A model generated the notes under the pieces. The model worked only from the letters and a program-made list of their open reading frames with translations. It was not told the DNA's origin and ran no database searches. Shown here piece after piece: positions 34,879 through 43,989 of a stretch of 64,000 nt of DNA. The position numbers and the translations under genes were made by a program. Origin of the DNA: Miltoncostaea sp963762825 (GTDB lineage: Bacteria > Actinomycetota > Thermoleophilia > Miltoncostaeales > Miltoncostaeaceae); NCBI GenBank assembly GCA_963762825.1, contig CAVXLZ010000002.1:744001-808000 (forward strand), written 5' to 3'. Positions within the stretch are counted from its first letter, which is position 1, and each line of letters opens with the position of its first letter.

Positions 34879-35826
34879 CTACCCGGCGGGCCGGGGGCCG
34901 TTGGTCGCGGGGGCCTCCCGGCCCGACGCCATCGCCGCCGGATCCCCCGCGGCGACCTCGCGGTAGGAGCCGATGCGCCGGTAGCGATCGCGCCGGAGGC
35001 GCCGGCGATCGGCCGGCGAGAGGGCCTGCAACTCGCGCATCGCCCGCGAGATGTATCCGCCGAGCAGGCGGGCGGCCTCGTCATGATCGCGGTGGGCACC
35101 GCCGTCCGGCTCGGGCACGACGACATCGGCGATGCCCCACCGGTAGCAGTTCTCGGCGGTCGGCTGAAAGGCCGTGGCCGCGTCCCGCGCCCGGGCCGCG
35201 TCGCGCCAGAGGATCGCCGCGCCCCCCTCGGGCGAGATGACCGAGTAGGTCGAGTTCTCCAGCATCATCACGCGATCGGTCACGCCGAGCGCGAGCGCTC
35301 CTCCGGACGAACCCTCACCGATCACGACGGCAACCGACGGAACCCTGAGTCTCAGCATCGTCTGCATGCTGCGGGCGATCGCACCCCCCTGCCCGCGCTC
35401 CTCGGCACCCGACCCGGGGAACGCGCCGGGGGTGTCGATGAGCGTGACGACGGGCAGGTCGAGCTTCTCCGCGAGGGCCATCACGCGCATGCCCTTGCGG
35501 TAGCCCTCGGGGCCGGGCATGCCGAAGTTGCGGTAGGTGCGCTCGGCGGTGTCGCGACCCTTCTGGTGTCCGATGACCACCATCGGCCCATCCTCGCCGC
35601 GGCCGATGCCGGCGACGATCGCCGGGTCGTCACCATAGAGCCGGTCTCCGCGAAGCTCTTCGAAGTCGGGGAAGAGGCGGGTGATGTAGTCGAGAGGGTA
35701 GGGGCGGTCCTGGTGGCGTGCGAGCTGGATCGTCTCCCAGATCGCCGAGCTGGTCTCGGGACTGCCGCCGAGGCGGTGGGCGAGGCGCCGCACGAAGCGA
35801 CCGCCCCGGCGGGCGGCGACGCTCAT
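34879..35826 (-). CDS. accA: Acetyl-CoA carboxylase carboxyltransferase subunit alpha
   Basis: 315 residues. Typical AccA core: helix start ETSSAIWETIQLARHQDRPYPLDYI, then the oxyanion GIGRGEDGPMVVIGHQKGRDT, LIDTPGAFPGSGAEERGQ and GEGSSGGALALGVTDRV. With AccD it transfers carboxylate from biotin to acetyl-CoA to make malonyl-CoA, the first step of fatty acid synthesis. The ATG overlaps the accD stop by 4 bases. The last ~25 residues are a low-complexity tail. Confidence 0.94.
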   Translation of the reverse strand: MSVAARRGGRFVRRLAHRLGGSPETSSAIWETIQLARHQDRPYPLDYITRLFPDFEELRGDRLYGDDPAIVAGIGRGEDGPMVVIGHQKGRDTAERTYRNFGMPGPEGYRKGMRVMALAEKLDLPVVTLIDTPGAFPGSGAEERGQGGAIARSMQTMLRLRVPSVAVVIGEGSSGGALALGVTDRVMMLENSTYSVISPEGGAAILWRDAARARDAATAFQPTAENCYRWGIADVVVPEPDGGAHRDHDEAARLLGGYISRAMRELQALSPADRRRLRRDRYRRIGSYREVAAGDPAAMASGREAPATNGPRPAG

Positions 35827-36824
35827 CGGGGCTCCTTCTCAGGGTCGGGCCGGAGCACCCTCTGGGCGATGCGGCGCGAGAGCTGGGGCAGATTGCGCGC
35901 AGCGGAAGCCGCGCGCTCGGCGCCGGCTTGCGCCCAGGTGACCGCCGGGGCCACGGCCGGCTCGGCGGGGCGCTGCAGGATCGAGAGCACCTTCGCGATC
36001 CGCCCCGGCAACTCGCGACGGTCGACCACGTCGTCCACCTGGCCGTTGGCGAGCTGGGTCTCGGCACGACCGAACTCGGGCGGGAGCTTCTCGCGCGTCG
36101 TCTGCTCGATGACGCGCGGGCCCGAGAAGGCGATCAGGGCTCCGGGCTCTGCGTAGGTCACGTCGCCGAGCGAGGCGAAGGAGGCCCACACGCCACCCGT
36201 CGTCGGGTGGACCAGCACGACGATCACCGGAAGCTCGGCGTCGTGCATCAGGTCGAAGGCGACCACGGTCTTGGCCATCTGCATCAGGGCGATGACGCCC
36301 TCCTGCATCCGCGCGCCACCCGACGCGGTGATGACGACGAGCGGCAGGCCCTGCTCGACGCACCGCTCGCAGGCCCGTGCGAGCTTCTCGCCCACCACCG
36401 ACCCCATGCTGCCCCCGAGGAAGGCGAAGTCCATGATCGCCGCGATGCAGCGGTGCTCCTCGATCGCGATCTCGGCGGTCACGAGCGCCTCGTTCCTGCC
36501 GCTCGCCTCCGCCTTCTCCACCCGATCCGGATAGGGCTCGAGGTCGACGAACTGAAGCGGGTCGCTCGCGCGCAGCTCAGGCCAGAGCTCGCGCCAGGGA
36601 GCTCCCCCGGCCAGCTGATCCATGCGCTCGTGCGCGGTGATCGGGAAGTGGTGACCGCACGTCGCGCAGACGCGCGCGTTCCGGCGCATCTCGTCGGCGG
36701 TCCAATGCGTCTGACAGCCGGGACACGAGCGCTCGTCGGCCGGCAGCTTCTTGCGGCGCGCGGGCTCATCGCGTCGCTTGTGGAGCAGGCGATCGACCGA
36801 GACGGTGATTGTTCGCTTGGACAT
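35823..36824 (-). CDS. accD: Acetyl-CoA carboxylase carboxyltransferase subunit beta
   Basis: 333 residues. The N-terminal zinc finger has Cys34-x2-Cys37 and Cys53-x2-Cys56 (CPGC, CATC). The carboxyltransferase core includes MDFAFLGGSMGSVVGEKLARA, ITASGGARMQEG, and HPTTGGVWASFASLGDV. It partners AccA. The N-terminal ~30 residues are basic. It lies 11 bases after the phosphatase gene and is the penultimate gene of the fab operon. Confidence 0.94.
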   Translation of the reverse strand: MSKRTITVSVDRLLHKRRDEPARRKKLPADERSCPGCQTHWTADEMRRNARVCATCGHHFPITAHERMDQLAGGAPWRELWPELRASDPLQFVDLEPYPDRVEKAEASGRNEALVTAEIAIEEHRCIAAIMDFAFLGGSMGSVVGEKLARACERCVEQGLPLVVITASGGARMQEGVIALMQMAKTVVAFDLMHDAELPVIVVLVHPTTGGVWASFASLGDVTYAEPGALIAFSGPRVIEQTTREKLPPEFGRAETQLANGQVDDVVDRRELPGRIAKVLSILQRPAEPAVAPAVTWAQAGAERAASAARNLPQLSRRIAQRVLRPDPEKEPR

Positions 36825-36835
36825 CTGGTCGGCGA

Positions 36836-37336
36836 TTATGTCAGGGGGTCATCGATGTGGCGCAACCAATCTTCGACGCTCGCCCGATATGCGGGCACGA
36901 GCGACGCCGGGGCCCGGCTGTCGAGCACCAACCTGGCCGCGTCTGCGGGGTCGTGCCCGCGCAGGCGCAGGATCGCGTAGACGACCATGGCGGAGCGCCT
37001 GCGCCCCTGCTGGCAGTGCACGAGCACCGCGGCCTCGGGATCGTCCTCGAGCGCGCTCGCGGCGAAGCGCGCCGCCGGGGCCCACAGACGAGCGGGCTGG
37101 GGCCGGCCCCGGTCCCACATCGGAGCGTGGGCCACGTGGTCCGCACCGAACACCCTTCGCTCGGCCCAGAGATCGTGGGAGATGCGGGTCTGGAGCTGGG
37201 CCCGGCAGTTGACGACATGGGTGATGCCCAGGGAGGGCAGGCGGGCCACCTCGTCGCCGACCGGCAGGGAGCCGATGGCCAGCCGCTCGCCCTCGACCCA
37301 CGAGAAGCCCTCGAGGCCCCTGCGCGGCCCGTACAC
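36836..37336 (-). CDS. Dual-specificity protein phosphatase
   Basis: 166 residues from a GTG. The active-site loop is HCQQGRRRS with nucleophile Cys108 and Arg114 (C-x5-R); the general acid is likely Asp75 in MWDRGRP. The start (FSWVEGERLAIGSLPVGDEVARLPSLGITHVVNC) matches the cyclin-type dual-specificity fold. It removes phosphate from Ser/Thr/Tyr or from a small phosphorylated substrate. It lies between fabF and accD in the fatty-acid operon, so it may control that pathway or a phosphorylated carrier (inference). Confidence 0.88.
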   Translation of the reverse strand: MYGPRRGLEGFSWVEGERLAIGSLPVGDEVARLPSLGITHVVNCRAQLQTRISHDLWAERRVFGADHVAHAPMWDRGRPQPARLWAPAARFAASALEDDPEAAVLVHCQQGRRRSAMVVYAILRLRGHDPADAARLVLDSRAPASLVPAYRASVEDWLRHIDDPLT

Positions 37337-37398
37337 GCGGGTGCTCCCCCGGTGGGCGCGGGCGCGCCATCCGCTGAGGGCGCCCGCGACCGGGCCGG

Positions 37399-38673
37399 CT
37401 ATCGCTCCTCCGATCGGCCGAGGACGAGGATCGCGTTGTGTCCGCCGAAGCCGAAGGCACTCGAGACCGCAACCCGCACGTCCGCCGTGCGGGCGGTGTT
37501 GGCGACGTGGTCGACCCCGGCGCAGTCGGGATCGACAACGTCGAGGTTGATCGTCGGGGGGACGACCCCCTCCCGGATCGCCAGCGCGGTCAGGGCGCCC
37601 TCCACTCCGCCTGCGGCACCCAGGCAGTGACCGTGCATCGACTTGGTCGAGGACACCATCGTGCGCGCCGCGACCCCGTCGCCCAGAGCACGCCGCAGGG
37701 TCCGGATCTCGCTCTTGTCGCCGACCGGTGTCGAGGTGGCATGCGCGTTGACGTAGTCGACCTCCTCCGGGGCGACACCGGCGTCGGCCAACGCCATCTC
37801 GACGGCGGCGGCGGGTGCCTCCCCGGTCGGATCCGGTTCGGTGAGGTGGTGGGCGTCGCCCGAGAGCCCGTATCCGAGGACCTCGCAGATCGGCTCGGCG
37901 CCGCGGTCGATGGCGTGCTCGAGGTCCTCCAGCACGAGGATCGCCCCGGCCTCACCCATCACGAACCCGTCGCGGCCGGCGTCGAAGGGCCGGCTGGCGG
38001 CGACCGGGTCGTCGTTGCGCGTCGAGAGGGCCCTCATGGAGTTGAAAGCCGCGATGCCGGTGCGGGTGATCGTCGCCTCGGTGCCGCCGGCCAGCATCAC
38101 GTCGGCCTGACCCCGCCGGATGACGTCGGTCGCGTCCCCGAGCGCGTGGTTCCCGGAAGCGCAGGCGGTCGAGATGCAGGAGAGCGGTCCCTTCAGCCCC
38201 AGCTCCATCGACACCTGGGCCGCCGCCATGTTGGCGATGACCATCGGTATGAAGAGGGGCGAGGCACGGTCGGGGCCGCGCGAGTCGATGAGCAGGGTCT
38301 GATCGACGAAGGTCGCGAGGCCCCCGATGCCGCTGCCGACCATCGCGCCGATGCGGGGACGCAAGGCGTCGGCCACCGTCAGGGCCGCGTCGTCGAGGGC
38401 CAGGCGGCCGGCCGCCACGGCGAGCTGCGCGAAGCGGTCCATCCGGCGGGCGGTGCGGTGCTCCATGAAGTCGGTCGGGTCGAATCCTCTCACCTGACAG
38501 GCGATGGTGCTCGCCGTGTCGAGAGGGTCGAAGCCGGTGATCGTGGCCGCCCCGCTGCGGCCGGCGACCGCCGCGGCCCAGTTCTCCGCTCGGCCGATGC
38601 CGAGGGACGTGACGAGCCCGATGCCCGTCACCACGACGCGCCGGCGCCCGCCATGCGCTCCGGCCGCGCTCAT
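37399..38673 (-). CDS. fabF: Beta-ketoacyl-ACP synthase II
   Basis: 424 residues. Catalytic Cys171 in STACASGNHAL, His in VNAHATSTPVGD and His in MHGHCLGAAG, with the C-terminal FGFGGHNAILVL. It elongates acyl-ACP by condensing with malonyl-ACP. The ATG overlaps the fabG stop by 4 bases. No acyl carrier protein gene lies between fabG and fabF, where it is often found. Confidence 0.95.
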   Translation of the reverse strand: MSAAGAHGGRRRVVVTGIGLVTSLGIGRAENWAAAVAGRSGAATITGFDPLDTASTIACQVRGFDPTDFMEHRTARRMDRFAQLAVAAGRLALDDAALTVADALRPRIGAMVGSGIGGLATFVDQTLLIDSRGPDRASPLFIPMVIANMAAAQVSMELGLKGPLSCISTACASGNHALGDATDVIRRGQADVMLAGGTEATITRTGIAAFNSMRALSTRNDDPVAASRPFDAGRDGFVMGEAGAILVLEDLEHAIDRGAEPICEVLGYGLSGDAHHLTEPDPTGEAPAAAVEMALADAGVAPEEVDYVNAHATSTPVGDKSEIRTLRRALGDGVAARTMVSSTKSMHGHCLGAAGGVEGALTALAIREGVVPPTINLDVVDPDCAGVDHVANTARTADVRVAVSSAFGFGGHNAILVLGRSEER

Positions 38674-39404
38674 GACATCGCCAGTCCGCCGTCGACGCAG
38701 AGGACGGAACCGGTGACGAACGCGGCCGCATCGGAGCAGAGGAAGGCCACCGCACCCGCGACGTCATCGGGCTCGCCCAGTCGCCCGAGCGGCGTCTGTG
38801 CCAGGAGCCCGGTCCGCTGCTCGTCGGTGAGCCCGGCGGTCATGTCGGTGGTGATGTAGCCCGGCGCCACGGCGTTGACCCGCACGCCGCGTGGTCCCGA
38901 TTCGCGCGCCAGGGCACGCACGAGGCCGATCATGCCGGCCTTCGCGGCGGCGTAGTTGGCCTGCCCGGCGTTGCCCGTGATGCCCACCACCGAGGACACG
39001 GCGACGATGGTGCCGGAGCGCCGGCGCAGCATCCCGCGCAGGGCCGGTCGTGCGGTGTAGAAGGCCCCGGAGAGGTTGGTGTCGATGACCGCCGACCAGT
39101 CCTCGGCGCTCATCCTCACCGCGAGGCCGTCGCGCGTGATCCCCGCGTTCAGCACCACGGCGTCCAGAGGGCCGAGCGCCTCCTCGGCGGCGGCGACCAT
39201 GGCCCCGGCCTGCTCCTCGTCCGCGACATCGGCCGCATGCGTGGATGCCCGCCGCCCCAGTCCCTCGACGGCCGCGGCCGTCGAGGCGGCTCCGGTGGCA
39301 TCCGAGGCGTAGCCGATCGCCACGTCGAACCCGTCGGCCGCCAGAGCGCGCGCGCACGCGGCGCCGATGCCCTTGCTGGCACCCGTGACCAGCGCCACGG
39401 GCAT
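38670..39404 (-). CDS. fabG: 3-oxoacyl-ACP reductase
   Basis: 244 residues. A short-chain dehydrogenase with cofactor turn TGASKGIG, NAG motif in VLNAGITRDG, catalytic Ser in VAVSSVVG and YAAAK. The ending LCVDGGLAMS is typical. It reduces beta-ketoacyl-ACP with NADPH. Its ATG shares one base with the fabD stop. Confidence 0.95.
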   Translation of the reverse strand: MPVALVTGASKGIGAACARALAADGFDVAIGYASDATGAASTAAAVEGLGRRASTHAADVADEEQAGAMVAAAEEALGPLDAVVLNAGITRDGLAVRMSAEDWSAVIDTNLSGAFYTARPALRGMLRRRSGTIVAVSSVVGITGNAGQANYAAAKAGMIGLVRALARESGPRGVRVNAVAPGYITTDMTAGLTDEQRTGLLAQTPLGRLGEPDDVAGAVAFLCSDAAAFVTGSVLCVDGGLAMS

Positions 39405-40333
39405 CAGTCGGCCCCCCGCCGGACGCTCAGGATCTCGTCGAGACCCACGAGATCCTCCGGCTCACCGAGCTGGGATACGGCCAGATCGCGCCGCACGCGG
39501 CGCACGAGGCCGGACAGCACGCGGCCCGGACCGAACTCCACGAAGCGGTCGGCGCCCTCGGCCACTGCGGCCTCGACGCCGGCTCCGAAGCGGACCGGCG
39601 AGGTGAGCTGGTCGAGGAGCACCTCGCGCAGACGCTCCGGCGGCTCCAGAGCGCACGTCGTCGTCGAAAGGAACGGTGGGTCGGAGGGCTGCGGCTCCCA
39701 GGCCTCCAGGGCTGGGCGAAGACGCTCGGCGGCGGAGGCGATCAATGGCGAGTGGAAGGGACCGTCCACCGCAAGGCGGGCGACCCGCACCCCGCGGACC
39801 GCGGCGAGGCCCACGAGACGATCGATGCCCGCGAGAGAGCCCGATAGCACCACCTGGCCCGGGCAGTTGTAGTTGGCCGGCCACACCTCCCCGGCCTCGG
39901 TGGCGAGCGCGCGCGCCTCATCGTCGGTGGGGCCGAGAAGGGCCGCCATGCCCCCCGGCGCCCCGGCCGCGGCCTCGCGCATCGCCGCCCCACGTTCGGC
40001 GACCAGCCGCAGGGCGTCCGCGTATCCCAGCGCTCCGCCGGCCACCAGGGCAGAGTACTCGCCGAGCGAGTGCCCGAGGACCAGCCCGGGCTCGAACCCG
40101 GCCTCGCGGGCGACGCGGAAAGCCGCCACCGAGACGGCGACCAGCGCCGGCTGGCAGACATCGGTGGCCGTGAGGCGCTCGACCGGTCCGGTGAAGCAGA
40201 TCTCCGAGAGCGGATAGCCGAGGACCTCGTCGGCCTCCTCGAAGGCGCGCCGCGCCACCTCGTGGGAGGAGGCGAGCGCCTGTCCCATCCCGACCACCTG
40301 GGCACCCTGCCCCGGGAACATGGCCACGATCAT
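39404..40333 (-). CDS. fabD: Malonyl-CoA:ACP transacylase
   Basis: 309 residues from ATG 40333 (MIVAMFPGQGAQVVGMG). Catalytic Ser89 in GHSLGEY, His in DGPFHSPL, and the substrate-binding Arg after the Ser are as in the family. It loads malonyl groups onto ACP. It overlaps the fabH stop by 4 bases. Confidence 0.95.
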   Translation of the reverse strand: MIVAMFPGQGAQVVGMGQALASSHEVARRAFEEADEVLGYPLSEICFTGPVERLTATDVCQPALVAVSVAAFRVAREAGFEPGLVLGHSLGEYSALVAGGALGYADALRLVAERGAAMREAAAGAPGGMAALLGPTDDEARALATEAGEVWPANYNCPGQVVLSGSLAGIDRLVGLAAVRGVRVARLAVDGPFHSPLIASAAERLRPALEAWEPQPSDPPFLSTTTCALEPPERLREVLLDQLTSPVRFGAGVEAAVAEGADRFVEFGPGRVLSGLVRRVRRDLAVSQLGEPEDLVGLDEILSVRRGAD

Positions 40334-41364
40334 TGGTTCGGCCCCCACATCGCGGGTTCGTATCGGACGACCGTCGACCCCCAGGTGAGTCCGCCCCCGA
40401 AGCCGACCAGCAGGAGCATGTCGCCCGCACGCAGCCGGCCGGCGTCGCGCGCCTCGGTGAGGGCGAGGGGGATCGACGCCGAGGAGGTGTTGCCGTAGCG
40501 CTCGATGTTGCTGTAGATGCGGCTCGCGTCGATGCCGAGGCGCTCCGCCGCGTGGTCGAGAATGCGGCTGTTGGCCTGATGGGCGACCACCAGATCGATC
40601 TCGTCGATGCCCATGCCGACCGCCGCCAGCAGCCGCTCGGTCGATTCGACCATCACGCGGGTGGCGAAGCGGAAGACCTCGGGTCCGTTCATGTGGATGA
40701 ACCCGTCCGAGCGCGCAGGCGCGCTCGACAGTGGCTGGCGGCTGCCACCGGCGGCGATGCCGAGTTGGTCGGCACCCGACCCGTCGGCACCCAGCTCGAA
40801 GCCCAGGAAGCCCGTCGTGCTGCCGGGGTCGGCGGCCGTGACCAGCGCCGCCCCGGCACCGTCGGCGAAGATGATGCACGTCGCGCGATCGGTCTGGTCG
40901 GTGAGTCGCGAGAGGACCTCCGATCCCACGACCAGGACCGTCTGCGCGAGACCGGACTCGATCAGAGCAGCCGCCTGTGCCAGTCCGTAGACGAAACCCG
41001 AACAGGCCGCAGACAGGTCGTAGGCGGCCGCGTTGCCGGCGCCGATCCGTTCGGCGACGAGCGCCGCCGTGGATGGGAAGAGGTGATCGGGCGTGGCCGT
41101 AGCGACGATGATCATGTCGAGCGCCTCCGCACCGACGCTCGCGTCCTCCAGCACGCGCTCGGCGGCGAGCACCGCGAGGTCGCTGGCGGCCTGGTCGGAC
41201 GCCGCGAACCGACGCTCGCGGATCCCGGTGCGCGCGACGATCCATTCGTCGCTCGTGTCGACGCGGGTCTCGATCTCCGCGTTGGTCACGACCCGCTCGG
41301 GTGCGTACGCGCCGAGGGCGGCGAGGCGGGCGCGACCGGGCGCGCCGTTGCGCACCGCGATCAT
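40330..41364 (-). CDS. fabH: Beta-ketoacyl-ACP synthase III
   Basis: 344 residues from ATG 41364. Catalytic triad: Cys121 in SAACSGF, His in VAHQANSRIL, Asn in ERYGNTSSAS. TSDEWIVARTGIRERR is the usual N-terminal signature. It starts fatty acid synthesis by condensing acyl-CoA with malonyl-ACP; primer preference (branched or straight) cannot be read here. The ATG overlaps the fabZ stop by 4 bases. Confidence 0.95.
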   Translation of the reverse strand: MIAVRNGAPGRARLAALGAYAPERVVTNAEIETRVDTSDEWIVARTGIRERRFAASDQAASDLAVLAAERVLEDASVGAEALDMIIVATATPDHLFPSTAALVAERIGAGNAAAYDLSAACSGFVYGLAQAAALIESGLAQTVLVVGSEVLSRLTDQTDRATCIIFADGAGAALVTAADPGSTTGFLGFELGADGSGADQLGIAAGGSRQPLSSAPARSDGFIHMNGPEVFRFATRVMVESTERLLAAVGMGIDEIDLVVAHQANSRILDHAAERLGIDASRIYSNIERYGNTSSASIPLALTEARDAGRLRAGDMLLLVGFGGGLTWGSTVVRYEPAMWGPNQ

Positions 41365-41813
41365 GTGGCCTCGGCGGCGCCGACGAGAGCGAACTTCAAC
41401 TCGGTCTGGCAGGCCACCACGTCCCCGACCCGCGCCGTGCCCTCGCCGCCACCCAGGGGGCCGCGCCGCCGGGTGAGGACCGTCTCCAGCTCGAGGACCT
41501 CTCCCGGGCGGACCACGCGGCGGAAGCGAGCGCTGCCGATGCCGGCGAAGAGGGCGAGCTTGCCTCCGGAATCTGGCTCGGCGAGCGCCGCGAGAGCCCC
41601 GGTCTGGGCCAGGGCCTCGATGATGATGACGCCCGGAAGGATCGGGTTGCCGGGGAAGTGGCCCGCGAAGAAGGCGGCATCGGGATCGACCAGCCACCGC
41701 GCCCGAGCCCTCTCTCCGGGGACGAGTTCGAGGATCTCGTCGACGAAGAGGAACGGTGCGCGGTGCGGAAGGAGGTCGGTCGGGGCCGGCAGGCGGGGAG
41801 GGCGTTCGGGCAC
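41361..41813 (-). CDS. fabZ: 3-hydroxyacyl-ACP dehydratase
   Basis: 150 residues from GTG 41813, chosen because a TACGAT -10 element lies 10 bases upstream; a longer frame to ATG 41888 exists but overlaps the nfeD start. The hot-dog fold has catalytic His52 in AGHFPGNPILPG and Glu66 in IEALAQTGAL; LLPHRAPFLFVDEILEL is the usual opening. It dehydrates hydroxyacyl-ACP. It is the first gene of the fabZ-fabH-fabD-fabG-fabF-phosphatase-accD-accA unit. Confidence 0.9.
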   Translation of the reverse strand: MPERPPRLPAPTDLLPHRAPFLFVDEILELVPGERARARWLVDPDAAFFAGHFPGNPILPGVIIIEALAQTGALAALAEPDSGGKLALFAGIGSARFRRVVRPGEVLELETVLTRRRGPLGGGEGTARVGDVVACQTELKFALVGAAEAT

Positions 41814-41823
41814 GTCCAGATGG

Positions 41824-41829
41824 ATCGTA
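41824..41829 (-). promoter_or_regulatory. -10 element of the fatty-acid operon
   Basis: TACGAT on the reverse strand, 10 bases before GTG 41813. With the nfeD -10 at 41868 only 38 bases away, the two -35 regions would overlap. Confidence 0.35.
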
Positions 41830-41867
41830 ACCGATCCCCCGCCCCGGGCGGACGGCAGAACCGCTGG

Positions 41868-41873
41868 TATCGT
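41868..41873 (+). promoter_or_regulatory. -10 element of nfeD
   Basis: TATCGT, 13 bases before ATG 41887. It faces away from the fabZ promoter in the same short region. Confidence 0.35.
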
Positions 41874-41886
41874 CGATCGGGACGCC

Positions 41887-43179
41887 ATGCGCCCACTCCG
41901 AACCATGCTGGTCGCGTTGATGCTGGTGCTCCTGGCGGCGTCCCCAGCCGGGTCGCAAGGTGCGGGGGTCGCACCCGTCAGGGTCATCGAGCTCGACGCC
42001 GCGGTCGATCCGGTCTCGGCCCGCTTCATCGAGTCCCGGATCGATTCGGCCGTGGAGGCGCGGGCGGCCGTGATCGTGATCCGGGTGGACACCCCGGGAG
42101 GCCTGGTGTCGTCCGCTCGCGAGATCGTCGGCACCATGGAGCGCTCATCCGTGCCCGTGGCGGTCTGGGTGGGGCCCTCTGGGGCGCGGGCGGGGTCGGC
42201 GGGGGCCTACATCAGCGCGGCGGCCGACGCCCTCGGAATGGCGCCGGGCACGAACATCGGCTCGGCGACGCCGATCGGAAGCGGAGGAGCGGATCTCACG
42301 GCCAAGATCCGCAACGACTTCGCCGCGTCGATGGCCGCCCTGGCGGAAGAGCACGGGCGTGACCCCGACGTGTACCGGAAGATGGTGACCGAGGCCCTCA
42401 ACCTGACGGCCAACGAGGCTCTCGCCCGAGGGGCGACCGACACGGTGCAACCGACCCTCGTGGAGTTCGTCGCGTGGCTGGACGGGCGCGACGCCGGTGA
42501 CGGCCTCTCCATCCGGACGGCGGGGTCGCCGATCGAGATCGAGAGCCTGCCCTGGTACCTGCGCGTGCTCCAGGTGGTGATCGATCCGAACCTCGTGTTC
42601 CTCCTCCTGCTGCTGGGGTTGGCGGGGCTCGCGTTCGAGCTGTTCCACCCCGGCGCGATCTTCCCGGGGGTGGTCGGCGCGATCAGCCTGTTGCTGGCCC
42701 TCGCCGGCCTCTCGGCACTGCCCTTCACCTGGATCGGCCTGGCCCTCATCCTCTTGGGCGTGGGGCTCTTCGTGGGCGAGACCCAGGTTGGTGGGCTCGG
42801 CGTGCTGACGGTGGGCGGCGTCGTGTCGCTGGCGCTGGGCGGCGTGTTCCTCTTCGACTCGGGCGACCCCGGCCTGACCACCTCGCCCTGGCTGGCCGTC
42901 GCGGTCGCCGTGGTCGCCGCGGCCGCATTCGTCGCCGCCGCACGTCTCGTGCTGAGAGCCAGCCGGCGGCCGGTCACGACCGGTGGGGCGGAGCTCCTGG
43001 GCGAGATCGGGACGACCCGGGGCGGGCTGGGGTCCTCCGGTGGCAAAGTGATGGTCAACGGCGAGATCTGGAGCGCCCGGACGACCGGCGGGGTCGCCGT
43101 GCCGGCCGGGGCACCGGTGAGGGTCGTTAGAGTTGACGCGGACGACCTGACACTGCTCGTCGAACCCAGAGAGGGGTGA
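41887..43179 (+). CDS. NfeD-family membrane serine protease (long form)
   Basis: 430 residues. Signal peptide (~1-24), then a ClpP/SppA-like protease domain with nucleophile Ser104 in RAGSAGAYI and a likely Lys140 in LTAKIRND. A four-helix membrane part (LVFLLLLLGLAGLAFELFHPG onward) and a C-terminal OB-fold (LLGEIGTTRGGLGSSGGKVMVNG) follow. Long-form NfeD proteins cleave stomatins near their hydrophobic C-terminus. The downstream gene encodes such a partner, 7 bases away. It diverges from the fatty-acid operon. Confidence 0.9.
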   Translation: MRPLRTMLVALMLVLLAASPAGSQGAGVAPVRVIELDAAVDPVSARFIESRIDSAVEARAAVIVIRVDTPGGLVSSAREIVGTMERSSVPVAVWVGPSGARAGSAGAYISAAADALGMAPGTNIGSATPIGSGGADLTAKIRNDFAASMAALAEEHGRDPDVYRKMVTEALNLTANEALARGATDTVQPTLVEFVAWLDGRDAGDGLSIRTAGSPIEIESLPWYLRVLQVVIDPNLVFLLLLLGLAGLAFELFHPGAIFPGVVGAISLLLALAGLSALPFTWIGLALILLGVGLFVGETQVGGLGVLTVGGVVSLALGGVFLFDSGDPGLTTSPWLAVAVAVVAAAAFVAAARLVLRASRRPVTTGGAELLGEIGTTRGGLGSSGGKVMVNGEIWSARTTGGVAVPAGAPVRVVRVDADDLTLLVEPREG

Positions 43180-43186
43180 CGCCGCC

Positions 43187-43984
43187 ATGGCCGCTGCCTA
43201 CGCGGTAATCGTTGTACTCATCATCGTTCTGATGTTCCTGTTCTCGGCCGTCAAGGTGGCACGGGAGTACGAACGGGGCGTGGTGTTCCGGCTCGGACGG
43301 TTGATCGGCATCAAGGGCCCGGGGCTCTTCATCCTGATCCCCTTCATCGACAAGGCGGTGAAGGTCGATCTGCGCACGATCACCCTCAACGTGCCGCCGC
43401 AGGAGGTGATCACCAAGGACAACGTCACCGTGAAGGTGAACGCCGTCGCCTACTTCCGCGTGGTCGATCCCTCCAAGGCGATCGTCCAGGTCGAGAACTA
43501 CCTCGTCGCGACCTCGCAGATCTCCCAGACGACCCTGCGCAGCGTGCTCGGGCAGGTCGACCTCGACCAGCTGCTATCCGAGCGCGATCAGATCAACGAG
43601 CGCCTGCAGGCGATCATCGACGAGCAGACCCACCCGTGGGGCGTGAAGGTCTCGGTGGTCGAGGTCAAGGACGTCGAGCTGCCCCAGTCGATGCAGCGGG
43701 CCATCGCCCGCCAGGCAGAGGCCGAGCGGGAGCGGCGCGCCAAGGTCATCGCGGCAGACGGTGAGTACCAGGCCTCCGAGAAGCTCGGTCAGGCGGCCGC
43801 CGTCATCAGCGCCGCCCCGGGCGCCCTCCAGCTGCGCTACCTGCAGACCATGAACGAGATCGGCACCAGCGAGCGAACCACGACACTCGTGCTGCCGTTC
43901 CCGGTCGAGTTGCTGCAGGCACTGAGCGGCCTGGCCGACACGCTCCCCGGCGCCGGCAACGGCGGCGGGCCCACGGTGGGATAG
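43187..43984 (+). CDS. Slipin/stomatin-like SPFH protein
   Basis: 265 residues. An N-terminal membrane helix (AVIVVLIIVLMFLFSAVKV) is followed by an SPFH domain (EYERGVVFRLGRLIGIKGPGL, then VDLRTITLNVPPQEVITKDNV) and a coiled helix rich in Ala/Glu (QAEAERERRAKVIAADGEYQA). It forms membrane-associated oligomers that organise membrane microdomains; its partner NfeD is encoded immediately upstream. Confidence 0.93.
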   Translation: MAAAYAVIVVLIIVLMFLFSAVKVAREYERGVVFRLGRLIGIKGPGLFILIPFIDKAVKVDLRTITLNVPPQEVITKDNVTVKVNAVAYFRVVDPSKAIVQVENYLVATSQISQTTLRSVLGQVDLDQLLSERDQINERLQAIIDEQTHPWGVKVSVVEVKDVELPQSMQRAIARQAEAERERRAKVIAADGEYQASEKLGQAAAVISAAPGALQLRYLQTMNEIGTSERTTTLVLPFPVELLQALSGLADTLPGAGNGGGPTVG

Positions 43985-43989
43985 CCTCC

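Noticed and set aside
39404..41245. A long open frame that would join fabD with upstream sequence
   Set aside because: The part upstream of 40333 is antisense-like, Arg/Gly-rich and out of frame with fabH, which occupies the same bases with all catalytic residues. FabD begins at ATG 40333.
40333..41886. Long rightward open frame in front of nfeD
   Set aside because: It is a shadow of fabH and fabZ on the other strand; composition is unlike a real protein and nfeD has its own start and signal peptide at 41887.
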